Assembly (NCBI RefSeq): GCF_027579695.1
Contig: NC_083587.1
Coordinates: 38,857,732 to 38,921,731, forward strand
Reading direction: 5' to 3'
Origin: Neoarius graeffei
Taxonomy: Eukaryota; Chordata; Actinopteri; Siluriformes; Ariidae
Length of the DNA: 64,000 nt
In this document: one piece after another, positions 10,834 to 21,785 of the stretch
Layout: each line of letters starts with the position of its first letter
How positions within the stretch are numbered: the first letter of the stretch is position 1
Translations under genes and position numbers: made by a program
The notes under the pieces: model-generated
Databases searched by the model: none
What the model was told of the DNA's origin: nothing
Seen by the model: the letters and a program-made list of their open reading frames with translations, nothing else

Positions 10834-11146
10834 CACTATATTGCCAAAAGTATTCGCTCACCTGCCTTGACTCACATATGAGCTTAAGTGACATCCCATT
10901 CCTAATCCATAGGGTTCAATATGACGTCGGTCCACCCTTTGCAGCTAGAACAGCTTCAACTCTTCTGGGAAGGCTGTCCACAAGGTTTAGGCGTGTGTTT
11001 ATGGGAATTTTTGACCATTCTTCCAGAAGCGCATTTGTGAGGTCACACACTGATGTTGGACGAGAAGGCCTGGCTCTCAGTCTCTGTTCTAATTCATCCC
11101 AAAGGTGTTCTATCGGGTTGAGGTCAGGACTCTGTGCAGGCCAGTC
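10834..11146 (-). mobile_element. Tc1-like element fragment (CACTATATTGCCAAAAGTAT end)
   Basis: Starts CACTATATTGCCAAAAGTAT. In reverse it encodes the transposase C-terminus: WPAQSPDLNPIEHLWDELEQ, with the third catalytic Glu in the NPIEHLW motif, and a tail ending AVLAAKGGPTSY. It stops abruptly at 11146, whereas the sister copy at 36229 continues to a second terminal repeat. Confidence 0.85.
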
Positions 11147-11851
11147 AGAGCGCGAAAGATCGAGAGAGGAGGAATGAACAGTCACTGAAGAAGAAGTCCG
11201 ACCGTGAGCAAGTCAAAATTCTTATCAATGTCGGAATTATCCTTTACTACTAGTTTAAATTGTTTCTGTATTATCACGATGGCTTTGTATAAAAGCATGT
11301 TAAATACTTTAGATGAAAAAAATGTTTCTTCTCAATGCTCCCTAGTTTGCCACCTTTAACTTGTTGAATGTTGCCCCCTAGTGGACAAAAGACATACTGT
11401 TCTGATTTTTTTCTAGGCAAAAACAAGTTCTGGATACTAAGCCCAATGTACTTAAGTTATGGACTTTTATGGTCCTTTATCTGTCATTCATGGACATAAC
11501 AGGGAAAAATTGCACCCCCTGACAAAAATGTCACTGGTTATGTGTATAGTCCAATTTGAGGCAATGCTCACACTCACAGCATCCCAAATTATTTCCATTG
11601 GTGCTGCAGGGAGTCAGGGACACTTTATAGGAAGGTATTATTGCTATAGGAGTGATATTTGCCTCAACACACAAAAGTGATGGGTAATGGGTTTGCTGTA
11701 TGGTACTGTACAGATACGGTATGGTAAGATTATTATACAGTTGGCCCGCGTGTATGTCTGAAGTTGCTCACAATGGTACAAGGCAGGTGCTCAGGGACTT
11801 GGCACATATGCTCAGGCACATGAAAAATTAGAGGGAACATTGCGCCTACCC

Positions 11852-12134
11852 ATTTGTATGTCCCACAGCTGGGGACATGGAATATATATATACTGTATAT
11901 ACAGTACTGGGAAATGAAATTTATTTATTTTAGTTGTTCTAACCAACTCAGGAACAACAATTTTAATGTGGAACCCATAACCAGAAATGTTAAAACACTA
12001 TTTCTGTTCAGAATGAACCAATTGGCAAATGTTGGAAAAATTGGCAAAAAAATTCTGCCTATAACATTCAATTTTCTTTCTTTTAACATCCCTGGATGTC
12101 TGACAACTCAAATCATGCATGTTAGTCTAAATAC
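11852..12134. other. lipoxygenase intron (beside exon 8), nothing recognised
   Basis: AT-rich sequence between the hAT right end and minus-strand exon 8. No further exon was recognised on the minus strand here. Confidence 0.5.
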
Positions 12135-12338
12135 CTTGAAGAGTGGGTGTACAGATGGGAGGTGTCGCAGGGTTGCCACGGTGAACACCTCGGCCAGCAG
12201 GTGAGTTCTGAGCAGGTGGAAGTCCACCTCGTGCACGCTAAACTCTGAGGCCCGCACAAAGATCTTAGCCAGCAGCCAGTCATGCTTGGAGTCGGTGGGC
12301 AGGAAGATGGGGTTGTCCAGTCCAGGGGTCTGCATTAA
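12135..12338 (-). CDS. lipoxygenase exon 8 (first two iron-ligand histidines)
   Basis: 204 bp, the conserved length of exon 8. Reads [40 protein letters not shown], then [20 protein letters not shown] and PSVHPLFK. The H-x4-H of HLLRTHL corresponds to the first two iron-binding histidines (His367/His372 in human ALOX5), and HPLFK follows as in functional enzymes. Acceptor TTCCACAG, donor GTATTT. Exons 8, 7 and 6 are correctly ordered among themselves on the minus strand but opposite to the exons on both sides. Confidence 0.95.
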
Positions 12339-12501
12339 CTGTGGAAAATAATAAACACGTAAAAAGTGCAATGATACAGGGACCTGGGGCGCTTCTCTGA
12401 TGAGGAGGCTAGCGGCTCACAATTATTGTGTGAAATTACCCACAAAACAGCCTAAAGTTCAAGTGGTTAAAAGGATAGCTAATATTTTATGGAGTTGTTA
12501 C

Positions 12502-12645
12502 CTGAATGGCGATGGGCAGCATCTTTCCATGATGATTGCAGTGCAGCAGCACCAGTGGAGCTGTGAGGTACTGCTGTTCATCGTCCACCACATTTCCTAT
12601 TAGTTTGTCCAGCATCTTGTAGTCGCACAGGAAGATGTTCCCTTT
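12502..12645 (-). CDS. lipoxygenase exon 7
   Basis: 144 bp, the conserved length of exon 7. Reads KGNIFLCDYKMLDKLIGNVV, DDEQQYLTAPLVLLHCNHHG and KMLPIAIQ. The GNIF-x-DY/F, L-x-AP-LLL and LPIAIQ signatures are typical of the lipoxygenase catalytic domain. Acceptor CATCCAG, donor GTAACA; no frame damage. Confidence 0.95.
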
Positions 12646-12781
12646 CTGGATGGTTGAAGGCAAACAAGTAATCAACTAATTAAGCAACACCTGCATGACA
12701 AATGTGATGTTTTACCTTGATGTAATAAAGTGATGTACTGTTTTTCACTAGCCATCCAACACATGCACCAAAAACACATAC

Positions 12782-12951
12782 CTTCATTTCGTGCTCCAAG
12801 GTGTTTCCATACAAGGAGTCTTTGACCATCTCCTCAGTAACAGGGAAGTTGTCTGGCAGCTTTGAGCATTGCTGGATCACCATGGGGTTGAGGCCATTCA
12901 GGAACTGGTAGGCAAAGAACTCATCCTCGTCCCAGTGATCTTTAACATATT
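12782..12951 (-). CDS. lipoxygenase exon 6
   Basis: 170 bp. After a split codon it reads YVKDHWDEDEFFAYQFLNGL, then NPMVIQQCSKLPDNFPVTEE and ending SLYGNTLEHEMK. The HW-x-ED-x-FF-x-YQFLNG-NP motif is diagnostic of animal lipoxygenases. Acceptor TTTGCAG, donor GTATGT. Exon 5 should lie immediately upstream on this strand (above 12951), but I found no match before the solo LTR at 13271. Confidence 0.95.
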
Positions 12952-13270
12952 CTGCAAAGCATAACTATGTCAGGACATATGAGAGGTATAGGCCTGTAGG
13001 TTTTGTTTGTTTGTTTCACTGCAGTAATTCATAACCGCTCTGTTTAAGGGTTAAAATCTGCCACCAGTACTTGTAGAATATGGACTTTTACACTTGTGTA
13101 TTTGGTTTACACAATTTTAATGATTCGGGCCTAATTGCAAAGAAGGTCACATGCACCTCCAAAACCAACGTCGACAGTGCCACTGCATGATTAGCTCATC
13201 CTATAATGTTTAAGTTACATTCGTTTATGGCAATAGAGGGCTTATTGAAGAGGTTTGCTTGATATGTGCC
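12952..13270. other. lipoxygenase intron, nothing recognised
   Basis: Looked at on the minus strand for exon 5; no lipoxygenase-like translation was seen. It ends at the GTGCC target duplication (13266-13270) of the solo LTR. Confidence 0.5.
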
Positions 13271-13603
13271 TGTGGCAGCGGGGGCGTGGTCAAGCGCCGG
13301 TCTGTGACAGGAGGGCGGAGTTGGGGAAGGTAAGCGGCAGAATCGCTACACCTGAGTATAATTAACCTATGTTTTGTGTGTGTTCTCCCCAGTAAACCGC
13401 GCCCTATTTAAGGAGGGAGAGTGAGAGCGGAGGAGAGTGATTATCCAGAGAAGACGACAGTCTGTGTGTGCGCGCGCGAGTCAGTCTCTGAGCGATTGAA
13501 TTGAATGTTAAACTGAAAAGTTTGGCAATAAAAGCCGATTGTTTGCATCCTGATCTCTGTCCTGCCGTCTTCTGTGCTCCACCCACACATTGTACCCGCT
13601 ACA
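13271..13603 (+). mobile_element. solo LTR of a Gmr1-like Ty3/gypsy element (fossil)
   Basis: Begins TGTGGCAGCGGGGGCGTGGT and ends CGCTACA. It is flanked by the perfect 5-bp duplication GTGCC at 13266-13270 and 13604-13608. It is clearly related to, but more diverged than, the LTRs of the element at 37537-45306, so it is an older member or sister subfamily. No internal region remains. Confidence 0.9.
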
Positions 13604-13608
13604 GTGCC

Positions 13609-14113
13609 TTTATTGGTACCACTCGTATCAACGCCTTTATAAATGAATAGCTTATATTAAAAAAGTGAAAACTACATAAATGATCTGTTCCAAGAAGTGG
13701 GGGGACTCCGTACCCCGCGTCAAATGCCCACTACACCCATGATCGATACCAACAGTAATGTCTTCACTTTCTATTGTTGAGAAATAATTTCTCACGGCAC
13801 TGCTGCAGTTCCCTAGCCTGATGCATGAAACGCTTTCACATCGTGTCACTTTGTGCAAAGCATCTGGAACCTATCCATTGGGATACGTGCTTCCTAGTGG
13901 GCAGATACTTTCTGCTTTAACCAATCGCTACTGCTTGGTTGTGACGTATGTTATGTGCTGGAATGCACCGCTTGAGTTCAACGTCATCGCTTTCAGCCCT
14001 CCCTCTGTTCGCCAGAGTCGGTGAAAACCTAAGCCTTTGGATAGATCCCTGACGCAGAGGTGTGGCTAAATGTGAAATTGAGCGGAAGCATTAGGCGACG
14101 CTAGCCTGGCTAG
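13609..14113. other. unassigned sequence
   Basis: Mixed-composition sequence between the solo LTR and the L2 fragment. GCTAGCCTGGCTAGC is a short palindrome at its right edge near 14100. I see no gene. Confidence 0.4.
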
Positions 14114-15330
14114 CATTACATTTACATGTATGCATTTAGCAGACGCTTTTATCCAAAGCGACTTACAAAAAGAGGATTAACAATCAAGCTACAACACAAC
14201 TAAACACAAGTAAATACCTTACTAGGAGTGCAATTTGGTAACAAGAAATTGACAGGAGTTGAAAGTCCAAGAGTGTGATCTTGTAAGTGCATAGTTAGTG
14301 CATTCCAGGTAGTTGGAGGTTCTAGGACAAGAGGTACTTTCGGAAGAGCTGGGTCTTCAAGAATTTCTTGAAGGTGGAGAGAGTGTCTGTTGTTCTAGTC
14401 ATACTTGGAAGGACATTCCACCAGTGTGGAACAATAGATGAGAATAGCCTGGATTGACCTGTGCGAGGTGTTGGCCGTGCTAAACAACAATCCTTGGAGG
14501 AGCGGAGTGACTGGAGGTTAGCATATGGCTTTATGAGGGTATTAAGGTAGATTGGAGCAGATCCATCAATCACCCTGTAGGCCAACATTAGTGATTTGAA
14601 TTTGATGCGAGCAGCTGGGGGTAGCCAGTGGAGCTCCATGAACAGCGGTGAGACATGTGCTCTTTTTGGCTGGTTGAAAACCAGGCGCACAGCAGCATTC
14701 TGGATCATCTGTAGCGGTTTCACAGCACAGGCTGGAAGACCTGTTAGGAGGGCATTGCAATAGTCAAGGCGAGAAATAACCAAGGTCTGAACCAGGAGCT
14801 GGGTTGCATGTTGGGTTAGGTACGGCTTGATTTTCCTTATGTTGAATACAGAAAAGCGGCACGACCTGGCGACAGCAGCAACATGATCAGCGAAGGTCAG
14901 TTGGTCATCAATCATTACACCCAGGTCTCTTGCAACCTTGGTGGGAGCAACAGATAGGGAGTCTATCTTAATGCTGATGTTGTGATGTATGGCTTGCTTG
15001 GCTGGGAGGACCAGCAGTTCAGTTTTGGAGAGGTTCAGTTGGAGGTGGTGTTCTTTCATCCATGCAGATATGTCAGAAAGACAGTCAGAGATCTGTGTTG
15101 ACACTGTGGAATCGCCAGGAGGAAAGGACAGATAGAGCTGGGTGTCGTCTGCATAGCAGTGATAGGAGAAGCAATGCGAGTGAATGACTGGACCCAACGA
15201 CGTGGTATACATGGCAAAGAGGAGGGGGCCCCAGCACCAAGCCTTGGGGCACCCCTGTGGTGAAGTGTTGTCGTGCAGATGTTTGCCCTAGCCATGACAC
15301 ATAGAACGATCGTCCAGTGAGATAGGATTC
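14114..15330 (-). mobile_element. L2-like LINE, 5'-truncated
   Basis: The minus strand encodes the second half of a reverse transcriptase: [65 protein letters not shown] and HWLPPAARIKFKSLML. The YADD box and the C-terminal layout are those of L2/CR1-group LINEs. The 3' end at about 14114-14170 carries TTTAGCAGACGCTTTTATCC, the conserved tail shared by fish L2 elements and V-SINEs. Upstream (about 15225) the frame shifts once, and the endonuclease half is absent. Confidence 0.85.
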
Positions 15331-16402
15331 AAACCAGGTCTATACTAGTAGCACGAGATAATGATGGTTTAGCTGGCGAAACATGGCAACTGGTGAAAGG
15401 AAAGATAAAAATTCACCTAGAGGTACACCAGGCAAGCCTACAAGTTTTTACCTATGGAGCTCCCCCTAGAGTCGCCAATTAACAACAACGGCGTAAATTC
15501 TCGCGGAGTATTGAAATGGCCCTTTTGGCTAAATGGTGCCCTCTCTGGCAACCACAATTGAACTGAATGGCTTTGTGCTATTTGACATCACTTGTAGGCA
15601 ATGCTGCCCCCAAAAGGTGCGCTGGTCACTTTTAAAATTACAGTTAAAAAAATACCCCAAACCGGATGGAGACATTTCACTCGTTCGGTCCAATATTAAA
15701 TTTAATACCTCCCTTTCAAAAATTCCAGTCATTCCAAACAATTTAAGACATTTTAAGGCCTTGAAAACCGAAAGTTGTATTTAAGACTTTTTAAGGAGCC
15801 GCGGGAACCCTGTAACTACAGTGATGCAGCTTGAATAAAGCAGAGGGCTGTTTTAGTGATTGCTGTAGGATAGAGACTAAAGGACAAAAGGTAGACTAAT
15901 AGCCAGTTTGAAAGTGTTAAAGGTATGCCGTTCCGTAGATCAAGAACTAACGTTAGGAGGCTACTGGAGGAAGTGTGGTGTGGTGCTTGTGAAGAATGAG
16001 AGATGCGCAGGTAGCTTACGCGGGCGCTAGAAAGCGTTGATAATTATGGGAAGATGTCTGTTTAACGACAAGTGGTTGGGGGATGACAAATACCCCCAAA
16101 ATAAGGAGAAGAATCGTTTGCGATAAAAAGCGCTGGATCGCACAAATGTACCGGTACCGCAGCACTGGGGACATAGTCTGGCTAACGCAACTTCAAAGCT
16201 CTGCGAGCATTGGTCTGGCATAGATATTAAGCCCAACCGTTTCCCAAAGCGCATGGTTGACCCGCCTCCCTGAAATGCCTCAGTTTGCTACTGGTCGAAG
16301 CCAGAAAAGGCTGTGACGAAGCTTAAACCAATCACATCACTCTTTCCTCTGACGTATGTGACGCGACGGAAACTGCTTGAGTAACAGGAAGAAGATAAAT
16401 AC
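15331..16402. other. unassigned sequence
   Basis: No ORF, repeat end or RNA gene that I can support. It may belong to the same interspersed repeat as the helicase-like exon that follows. Confidence 0.4.
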
Positions 16403-16501
16403 CTCCAGGGCTGCTCTTTGCTCCGTTTTCAATGAGAACTTCCCGTTGAATGCTTTCAATACAGCATCTACCGCTGTGTCAAAGGCTTGCCGCTGCTCCA
16501 T
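16403..16501 (-). pseudogene. possible first exon of a RecQ-like helicase sequence (repeat-borne)
   Basis: From ATG 16501 on the minus strand: MEQRQAFDTAVDAVLKAFNG, then KFSLKTEQRAALE, followed by donor-like GTATTT. The F-x-LK-x-EQR-x-AL pattern is the Q-motif region at the start of RecQ-type helicase domains, which occurs in many copies in fish genomes. The Walker A region that should follow was not found nearby. Only 33 codons support this, so confidence is low. Confidence 0.35.
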
Positions 16502-16899
16502 GTTCGTAATGTTTCTAGTGAATGAAGCGCTTCCAGCAAAGATTCTGTAAACAATCTATGGCTTCCGGTCGCAGTTCTACTACGTCACTGCCTTGAACAC
16601 GCCTCTACCCAGGGCCACTGGAGATGCTCAAAGTTGATTGGCTCCCTATTTTTCAGGAGCTTGGAAGAGCTGGAGATAGCTTGCCTTGCCAGACTAAGTT
16701 CACAACAGGCCCCCGTGTTGCGTCACACTTAGGATGGGCAGGCCCAGGCTACTGGGGACACAGCCCACTGGGAAACTGGCTTTTCACGGACTCAAGGCGC
16801 GCGCGTGTGTTAGAGGTCAAGCGCTCCGGAGTGAAACGCAGGGGGGTTCGCGCATGCGCACAAGAGTCAGGTGGAAAATGGGACTTATAGGAAATACTA

Positions 16900-17346
16900 A
16901 TAATAATAATAATGATTAACATCATTTTTACATAATTAACATTGTTTATTGTACTAAGTTTAAGATAAATATATAAACAACCTTTATTTCAAAACTCAAT
17001 TAAAAAGAGCTACAGAAAATACAATAATTCTAAATATAGTGCAATATAAATAATTTGTAAAAAGTTTTTTAGTTTTATTACCTATCGTCTACAACAGTGT
17101 TTTTAATATACAGTAATAAGAATAATATTAACAACCACTAATAATAATTATTAGTAATCATTATTGATTATTAATCATTACTACTTATGAATTAGTGATT
17201 AATAAGTACTAGGGATTATTAAATGTTATAAAATTAAGTTATTACAAATTATTACAAATAATTATTAAAAAGTAGTAATTGGTAGAATACAAACAAATTA
17301 AATAGTGAACATTGATATAAAATAACTGTACTACTACTACTACTAC

Positions 17347-17386
<40 letters not shown>

Positions 17387-17960
17387 ACTAGTAATACTTG
17401 TTGTTAATGTTATTATTATCAGTACAATTGTTATATCAATGTTCACTATTAAAAACAAATTATCTATAAACCATGAATAATTGTTTGTATCACTACTAAT
17501 AATAATAATTACTTTTTAATAACAATTTTAACTAATCTTATAACTCAATTTTATAGCATTTTAATAATCACAACTTATTAATTATTAGTATAATTAAGTA
17601 GTAGTTGATAATAATTACTATTATTAATTATTAAATTACATTTTGATAATCACTGCTTATTAATTAAGTAGTAATTAATAATGCTGAATTATAATAATTG
17701 CTACTCTATTAATTATTAATTAATATAGCTAATAAGTAGTGATTATTAAAATGTTATAAAATTGAATAATTTTTTTTATTATTATTAAAAAAGTAGTAGT
17801 AGTAATACAATTATTCATGGATTATATATAATAATTAATGATTATTTTTGAATAATGAACATTGATATAACAATTGGACTGATGATAATTAGTTTACAGT
17901 TATTACAACACATTGATTAATATTGATAATAATGGTTATGAAAGGTGACAGTTGTTTTTC
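16900..17960. repeat. very AT-rich, TAA/TTA-rich palindromic block
   Basis: About 1 kb dominated by AAT, TAA and TTA units with (TAA)n around 17340-17382. Inverted pieces include AGTGAACATTGATATAA (about 17303) against TTATATCAATGTTCACT (about 17431), and again near 17867. It looks like a fold-back element or decayed hairpin array. No gene. Confidence 0.6.
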
Positions 17961-18103
17961 TGTGTTTAATGTAACGCTCTGTTGATTGTATGACTGCATA
18001 AACAGGTTTATGCTGTTACCTGCTATAATGCAGAAGATACTCGAGAACTTCCTCAGCCAGCTGTGTACTGTACGACACTCAGACTGATTTTGCTGTCGGA
18101 CAC

Positions 18104-19189
18104 AAAATCACACATCATCAAAGATAATCTTTGGGGACTGAAATAATGCCGGCTAAGGTTGTTCAGCTGGTTCTACTTGCCGTTTATTGTTTTCGTTTTT
18201 GAAAAGATTCATGGTGTTTTCTCCAGTAAACACCAGTCTTCTCCTTGCTGCTACAATAGTTCTGCAGGCCCAAAACACATGACTTTGTTTCAGCTGTTTG
18301 TATGTCTAACAGTTGCCATTGATGCACCCTGTTGTTCACCAATTGTGTGCATTCTTCTTAAAGTTAGTAAAAAAAACTATTGCAGAAAACAGTTTTAAGT
18401 TGTCGTATTTATCATTTTCTTTGCCATGGTACAGTCTTAATTTTTCCATTTAGAGGTCTTGAAAAGGTCTTAAAAGTCTTTAAATTTGTACTTGAAAAAT
18501 GTGCAGATACCCTGTAGTTATTATAATTTATAGAGCTCCGGCGCTTGATGTCACGCCACTTAAAATCGCCGCCATTTTGTGATGTGACGCTGTGATGTGA
18601 CACACGATGTGAAGTACTGAAAGTAGCCACAAACACCATTTCTTGCCAAATCACACATCATCAAAGATAATCTTTGGGGACTGAAATAATGCCGGCTAAG
18701 GTTGTTCAGCTGGTTCTACTTGCCGTTTATTGTTTTCGTTTTTGAAAAGATTCATGGTGTTTTCTCCAGTAAACACCAGTCTTCTCCTTGCTGCTACAAT
18801 AGTTCTGCAGGCCCAAAACACATGACTTTGTTTCAGCTGTTTGTATGTCTAACAGTTGCCATTGATGCACCCTGTTGTTCACCAATTGTGTGCATTCTTC
18901 TTAAAGTTAGTAAAAAAAACTATTGCAGAAAACAGTTTTAAGTTGTCGTATTTATCATTTTCTTTGCCATGGTACAGTCTTAATTTTTCCATTTAGAGGT
19001 CTTGAAAAGGTCTTAAAAGTCTTTAAATTTGTACTTGAAAAATGTGCAGATACCCTGTAGTTATTATAATTTATAGAGCTCCGGCGCTTGATGTCACGCC
19101 ACTTAAAATCGCCGCCATTTTGTGATGTGACGCTGTGATGTGACACACGATGTGAAGTACTGAAAGTAGCCACAAACACCATTTCTTGC
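18104..19189. repeat. perfect 543-bp tandem duplication
   Basis: 18104-18646 and 18647-19189 read the same, as far as I can compare by eye, without a difference. Both start AAATCACACATCATC and end CACCATTTCTTGCC. The 79-codon frames inside them (18159 and 18702) are identical but have no recognisable product and are probably not genes. Confidence 0.9.
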
Positions 19190-19750
19190 CATCAACAGCG
19201 TAGAGGGGAAAGGGCTTGCGACCACTTCCCCATTTTCCGATGTTAATTTGCTCCGTGTTATGAAAATGAGGCCAATAACAAACCACCATTTTCTCTGTAC
19301 TCTCAATGGCAAGGGTGTAAGCCGGCCTCACAGTATGGTGTCCAAACAAACGGAACACCCGACCACTTCCTAAGCTCTATAGTACGTCTTCTTACAGCTT
19401 ATCCAAATTGAGTAATGTGCATTTGGATTTGTCTGTGAAGATTCTCAGTAATCCAGGTCATAGTAATTGTGGGTGGTAAGAGAGAGCAACTGGACTTGCT
19501 TGAAGATTCTTGAAGACGTTTCACCTCTCATCCGAAAGGCTTCTTCAGTTCTGTCTGACTAGTAGGGAGTATCAGGTATTTATCCTCTCATGGATGAAAA
19601 GCTCATCTAAGGTGTCGTTGAGTCATCCTGTTGGTGTGGGTCACTGGGGGCTGGATGTGAACGGCCTCGAGAGTCATTGGGGTGATCAATGGATTGCCAG
19701 TTAAGGTGATCAATGGAATGCTGATTCTCTCTGTCCTCCTGTGAGTCACT

Positions 19751-20181
19751 CAGTGCGTTTACATGCACATAGAGAGAATCGAATTTCTGCCGTTGCTCGA
19801 CTGAAATCGAAGTTCAAAATGCCATGTATACACCTTAATTCGGCTGAAATTGAACCGAACTTGATTTCTCGGAATCGAGCTACACGACCTAGATTATGCG
19901 ATTTCTGCCGAGCTACTTAGTGCATGTAAACCCTATCGAGCTACGTATTCGAGCTACTTACTTCAGCACTGCCCCTTCCGGAAGTGACAAATGACGAGAC
20001 CACAAGCGGGAAACACAACAGCCTCGGTCGGCATGACAACGAATCATGACAACGGCATGAATCTTTTCTTTTTGTGGCATTGTTTGCACTGTTAAAATTT
20101 AGCTCACTTACTGTATCACCAAATACATCTGTACAGCTGTTGCATAGCTGTGAATTGTGTACATAAACAAGTCATTGTATT

Positions 20182-20241
<60 letters not shown>

Positions 20242-20798
20242 GTCCAACATCTGAAGAATGTCAATAAAAACAAAACAATTGAACTTTTTGTGTGTTTATT
20301 AAGACATAAGTTAAATTGTAAGCAAAAAAAATAATTTTTTTTTGTAAACAAAAAATGGACTTTAGAAAAATATACAATTGTGCAAAATAAGTTGTCTTAC
20401 AAAACAGTGGTCTGCGCAGGACAGTTTGTAGCCATACAATCTGTTACAGCAAGCCTAATAGCTTGAGCACGGAACTTGTGAACACGGAACTGCCAGTGTT
20501 GCCAGATTGGGCGGTTTTAAGTGCATTTTGGCGGATTTGAACATGTTTTGGGCTGGAAAACGTCAGCAGTATCTGGCAACACTGCTGATAACTTTGTTTA
20601 TACTCTTGTATAGCTCTTCTTCATGACGACAACCGGAAGTGTACCAACACGATGGGGCGTGTAGCGCCACCTGTGGCTCGGGTGCACAATGTACCTCACA
20701 CAATAGCTCGATTTCCTTGTGTGCCTGTAGGACCCTTGTGGGACCCTTAGCTCGATTACCGACAGTAGCTCGATTTGGATGTGCATGTAAATGAACTG
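19751..20798. mobile_element. MITE inserted in the minus Penelope arm
   Basis: CAGTGCGTTTACATGCACAT at the left mirrors ATGTGCATGTAAATGAACTG at the right. The uninterrupted Penelope sequence is available in the plus arm, so the borders can be read directly: the target reads AGTCACTGAAAAC without the insert. The outer 3 bp are ACT and AGT, a degenerate 3-bp duplication. It contains (TA)n at about 20188-20239 and a smaller repeat at 20494-20584. No ORF. Confidence 0.75.
20494..20584. mobile_element. 91-bp MITE, CAGTGTTGCCAGAT ends
   Basis: The ends CAGTGTTGCCAGAT and ATCTGGCAACACTG are perfect inverted repeats. The same unit in the opposite orientation lies at 39705-39795 inside another element. 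Confidence 0.85.
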
Positions 20799-21785
20799 AG
20801 TGAAAACAGCTGGGTTTTGGTGTGCATTCAGTTGTCTGAGAAGTGTGCCAAGGACTGCATTGTAGGTGGCTGATAAATGATGTCTTAGACCCAAACCTCT
20901 GTTCAGTGATGGCTGTTCCAGGTTGACAAAAATGGCTTCTTTAACGCCTCGCTCATACCAACGATCCTCTGTGGCTAAAATGCGTATGTTGCAATCCTGA
21001 AATGAGTGTCATTTGTTGTTAAGATGAAGGTAGACAGCAGAGTCCTGGCCTGAGGAACTGGCTCTCCTGTGTTGAGCCATACGCCTGTGAAGCGGTTGTT
21101 TTGTTTCCCCAATATACGAGTCCGTACATTCCTCACTGCACTGAATTGCATACACTACATTGTCCTGTTTGTGCCTGGCTATTTTGTCCTTAGGGTGGAC
21201 CAGTTTCTGCTTCAGGGTGTTACTGGGTCTGAAATGTACCGGAATGTTGTGTTTGTAGAAGATCCTCCTGAGTTTCTCAGATAGACCAGAAATGTAGGGA
21301 ATGACAATGTTCTTGCGTTTGTTCCTGTTATCCTCCTTGTCCGTTATGTTCCTTTTTCTGCTCTTGAAGAAAGACCAGTTGGGATACCCGCAGTTCTGAA
21401 GTGCTTTCTTGATGTGATTCTGCTCCTTCTCTTTTCCCTCTACCGTTGTAGGGATGTTCTGAGCCCTGTGTTGCAAGGTCCTAATGACCCCCAATTTGTG
21501 TTCCAATGGGTGGTGAGAGTTGAAGAGTAGGTACTGGTCATGTTTGTGTGGGTTTCGGGTAGACCTCGATGCTAAGGCTTCTGTCTTGTCTAATGTGTAC
21601 ATCACAATCCAAGAAGGCTAGATTATTCCCACTGACGTCCTCCCGAGTGAAATTGATGTTGATATCCACTGCATTGATATGCTTAGAGAAGGCTTCCACT
21701 TCATGGGTTTTGATTTTAACCCAGGTGTCATCCACATATCTGAACCAGTGGCTGGGAGCAACTCCTGAAAAAGTGGTCAAAGCTT

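Larger units (their letters stand above)
9407..11843 (+). mobile_element. hAT element, GCACTGTTCCCTCTAA ends, carrying a zinc-finger ORF
   Basis: Left GCACTGTTCCCTCTAA and right TTAGAGGGAACATTGC form a 15/16 inverted repeat. Flanks GCCTACAA (9399-9406) and GCCTACCC (11844-11851) agree at six of eight bases, the 8-bp target duplication of hAT elements with some decay. Inside are the beginning of a BED-like zinc-finger ORF and a 1-kb foreign insert (10126-11146). The transposase core is missing. Confidence 0.75.
19432..21785 (-). mobile_element. Penelope-like element, minus arm
   Basis: The inverted partner of 21786-23700. Reading on the minus strand it contains the 3' two-thirds of the Penelope ORF (from the FSGVAPSHWFRYVDDTW box to the GIY-YIG domain YAIQCSEECTDSYIGETKQP) and the 3' end. 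A MITE is inserted at 19751-20798. Close to identical with the plus arm. One extra base shift near 21560 and a break at about 21000 interrupt the frame. A 36-bp tail (19432-19467) lies outside the sequence shared by the arms. The left flank GCATTTGGATTTG (19419-19431) is repeated at 23701-23713, so both arms arrived together. Confidence 0.85.

Noticed and set aside
13404-13586. Minus-strand 60-codon frame
   Set aside because: Lies wholly within the solo LTR.
18159-18941. Two identical 79-codon frames as a duplicated gene
   Set aside because: No recognisable domain; identity comes from the whole 543-bp DNA duplication.
21009-21780. Separate minus-strand gene with GIY-YIG domain
   Set aside because: It is the inverted arm of the Penelope element, not an independent gene.
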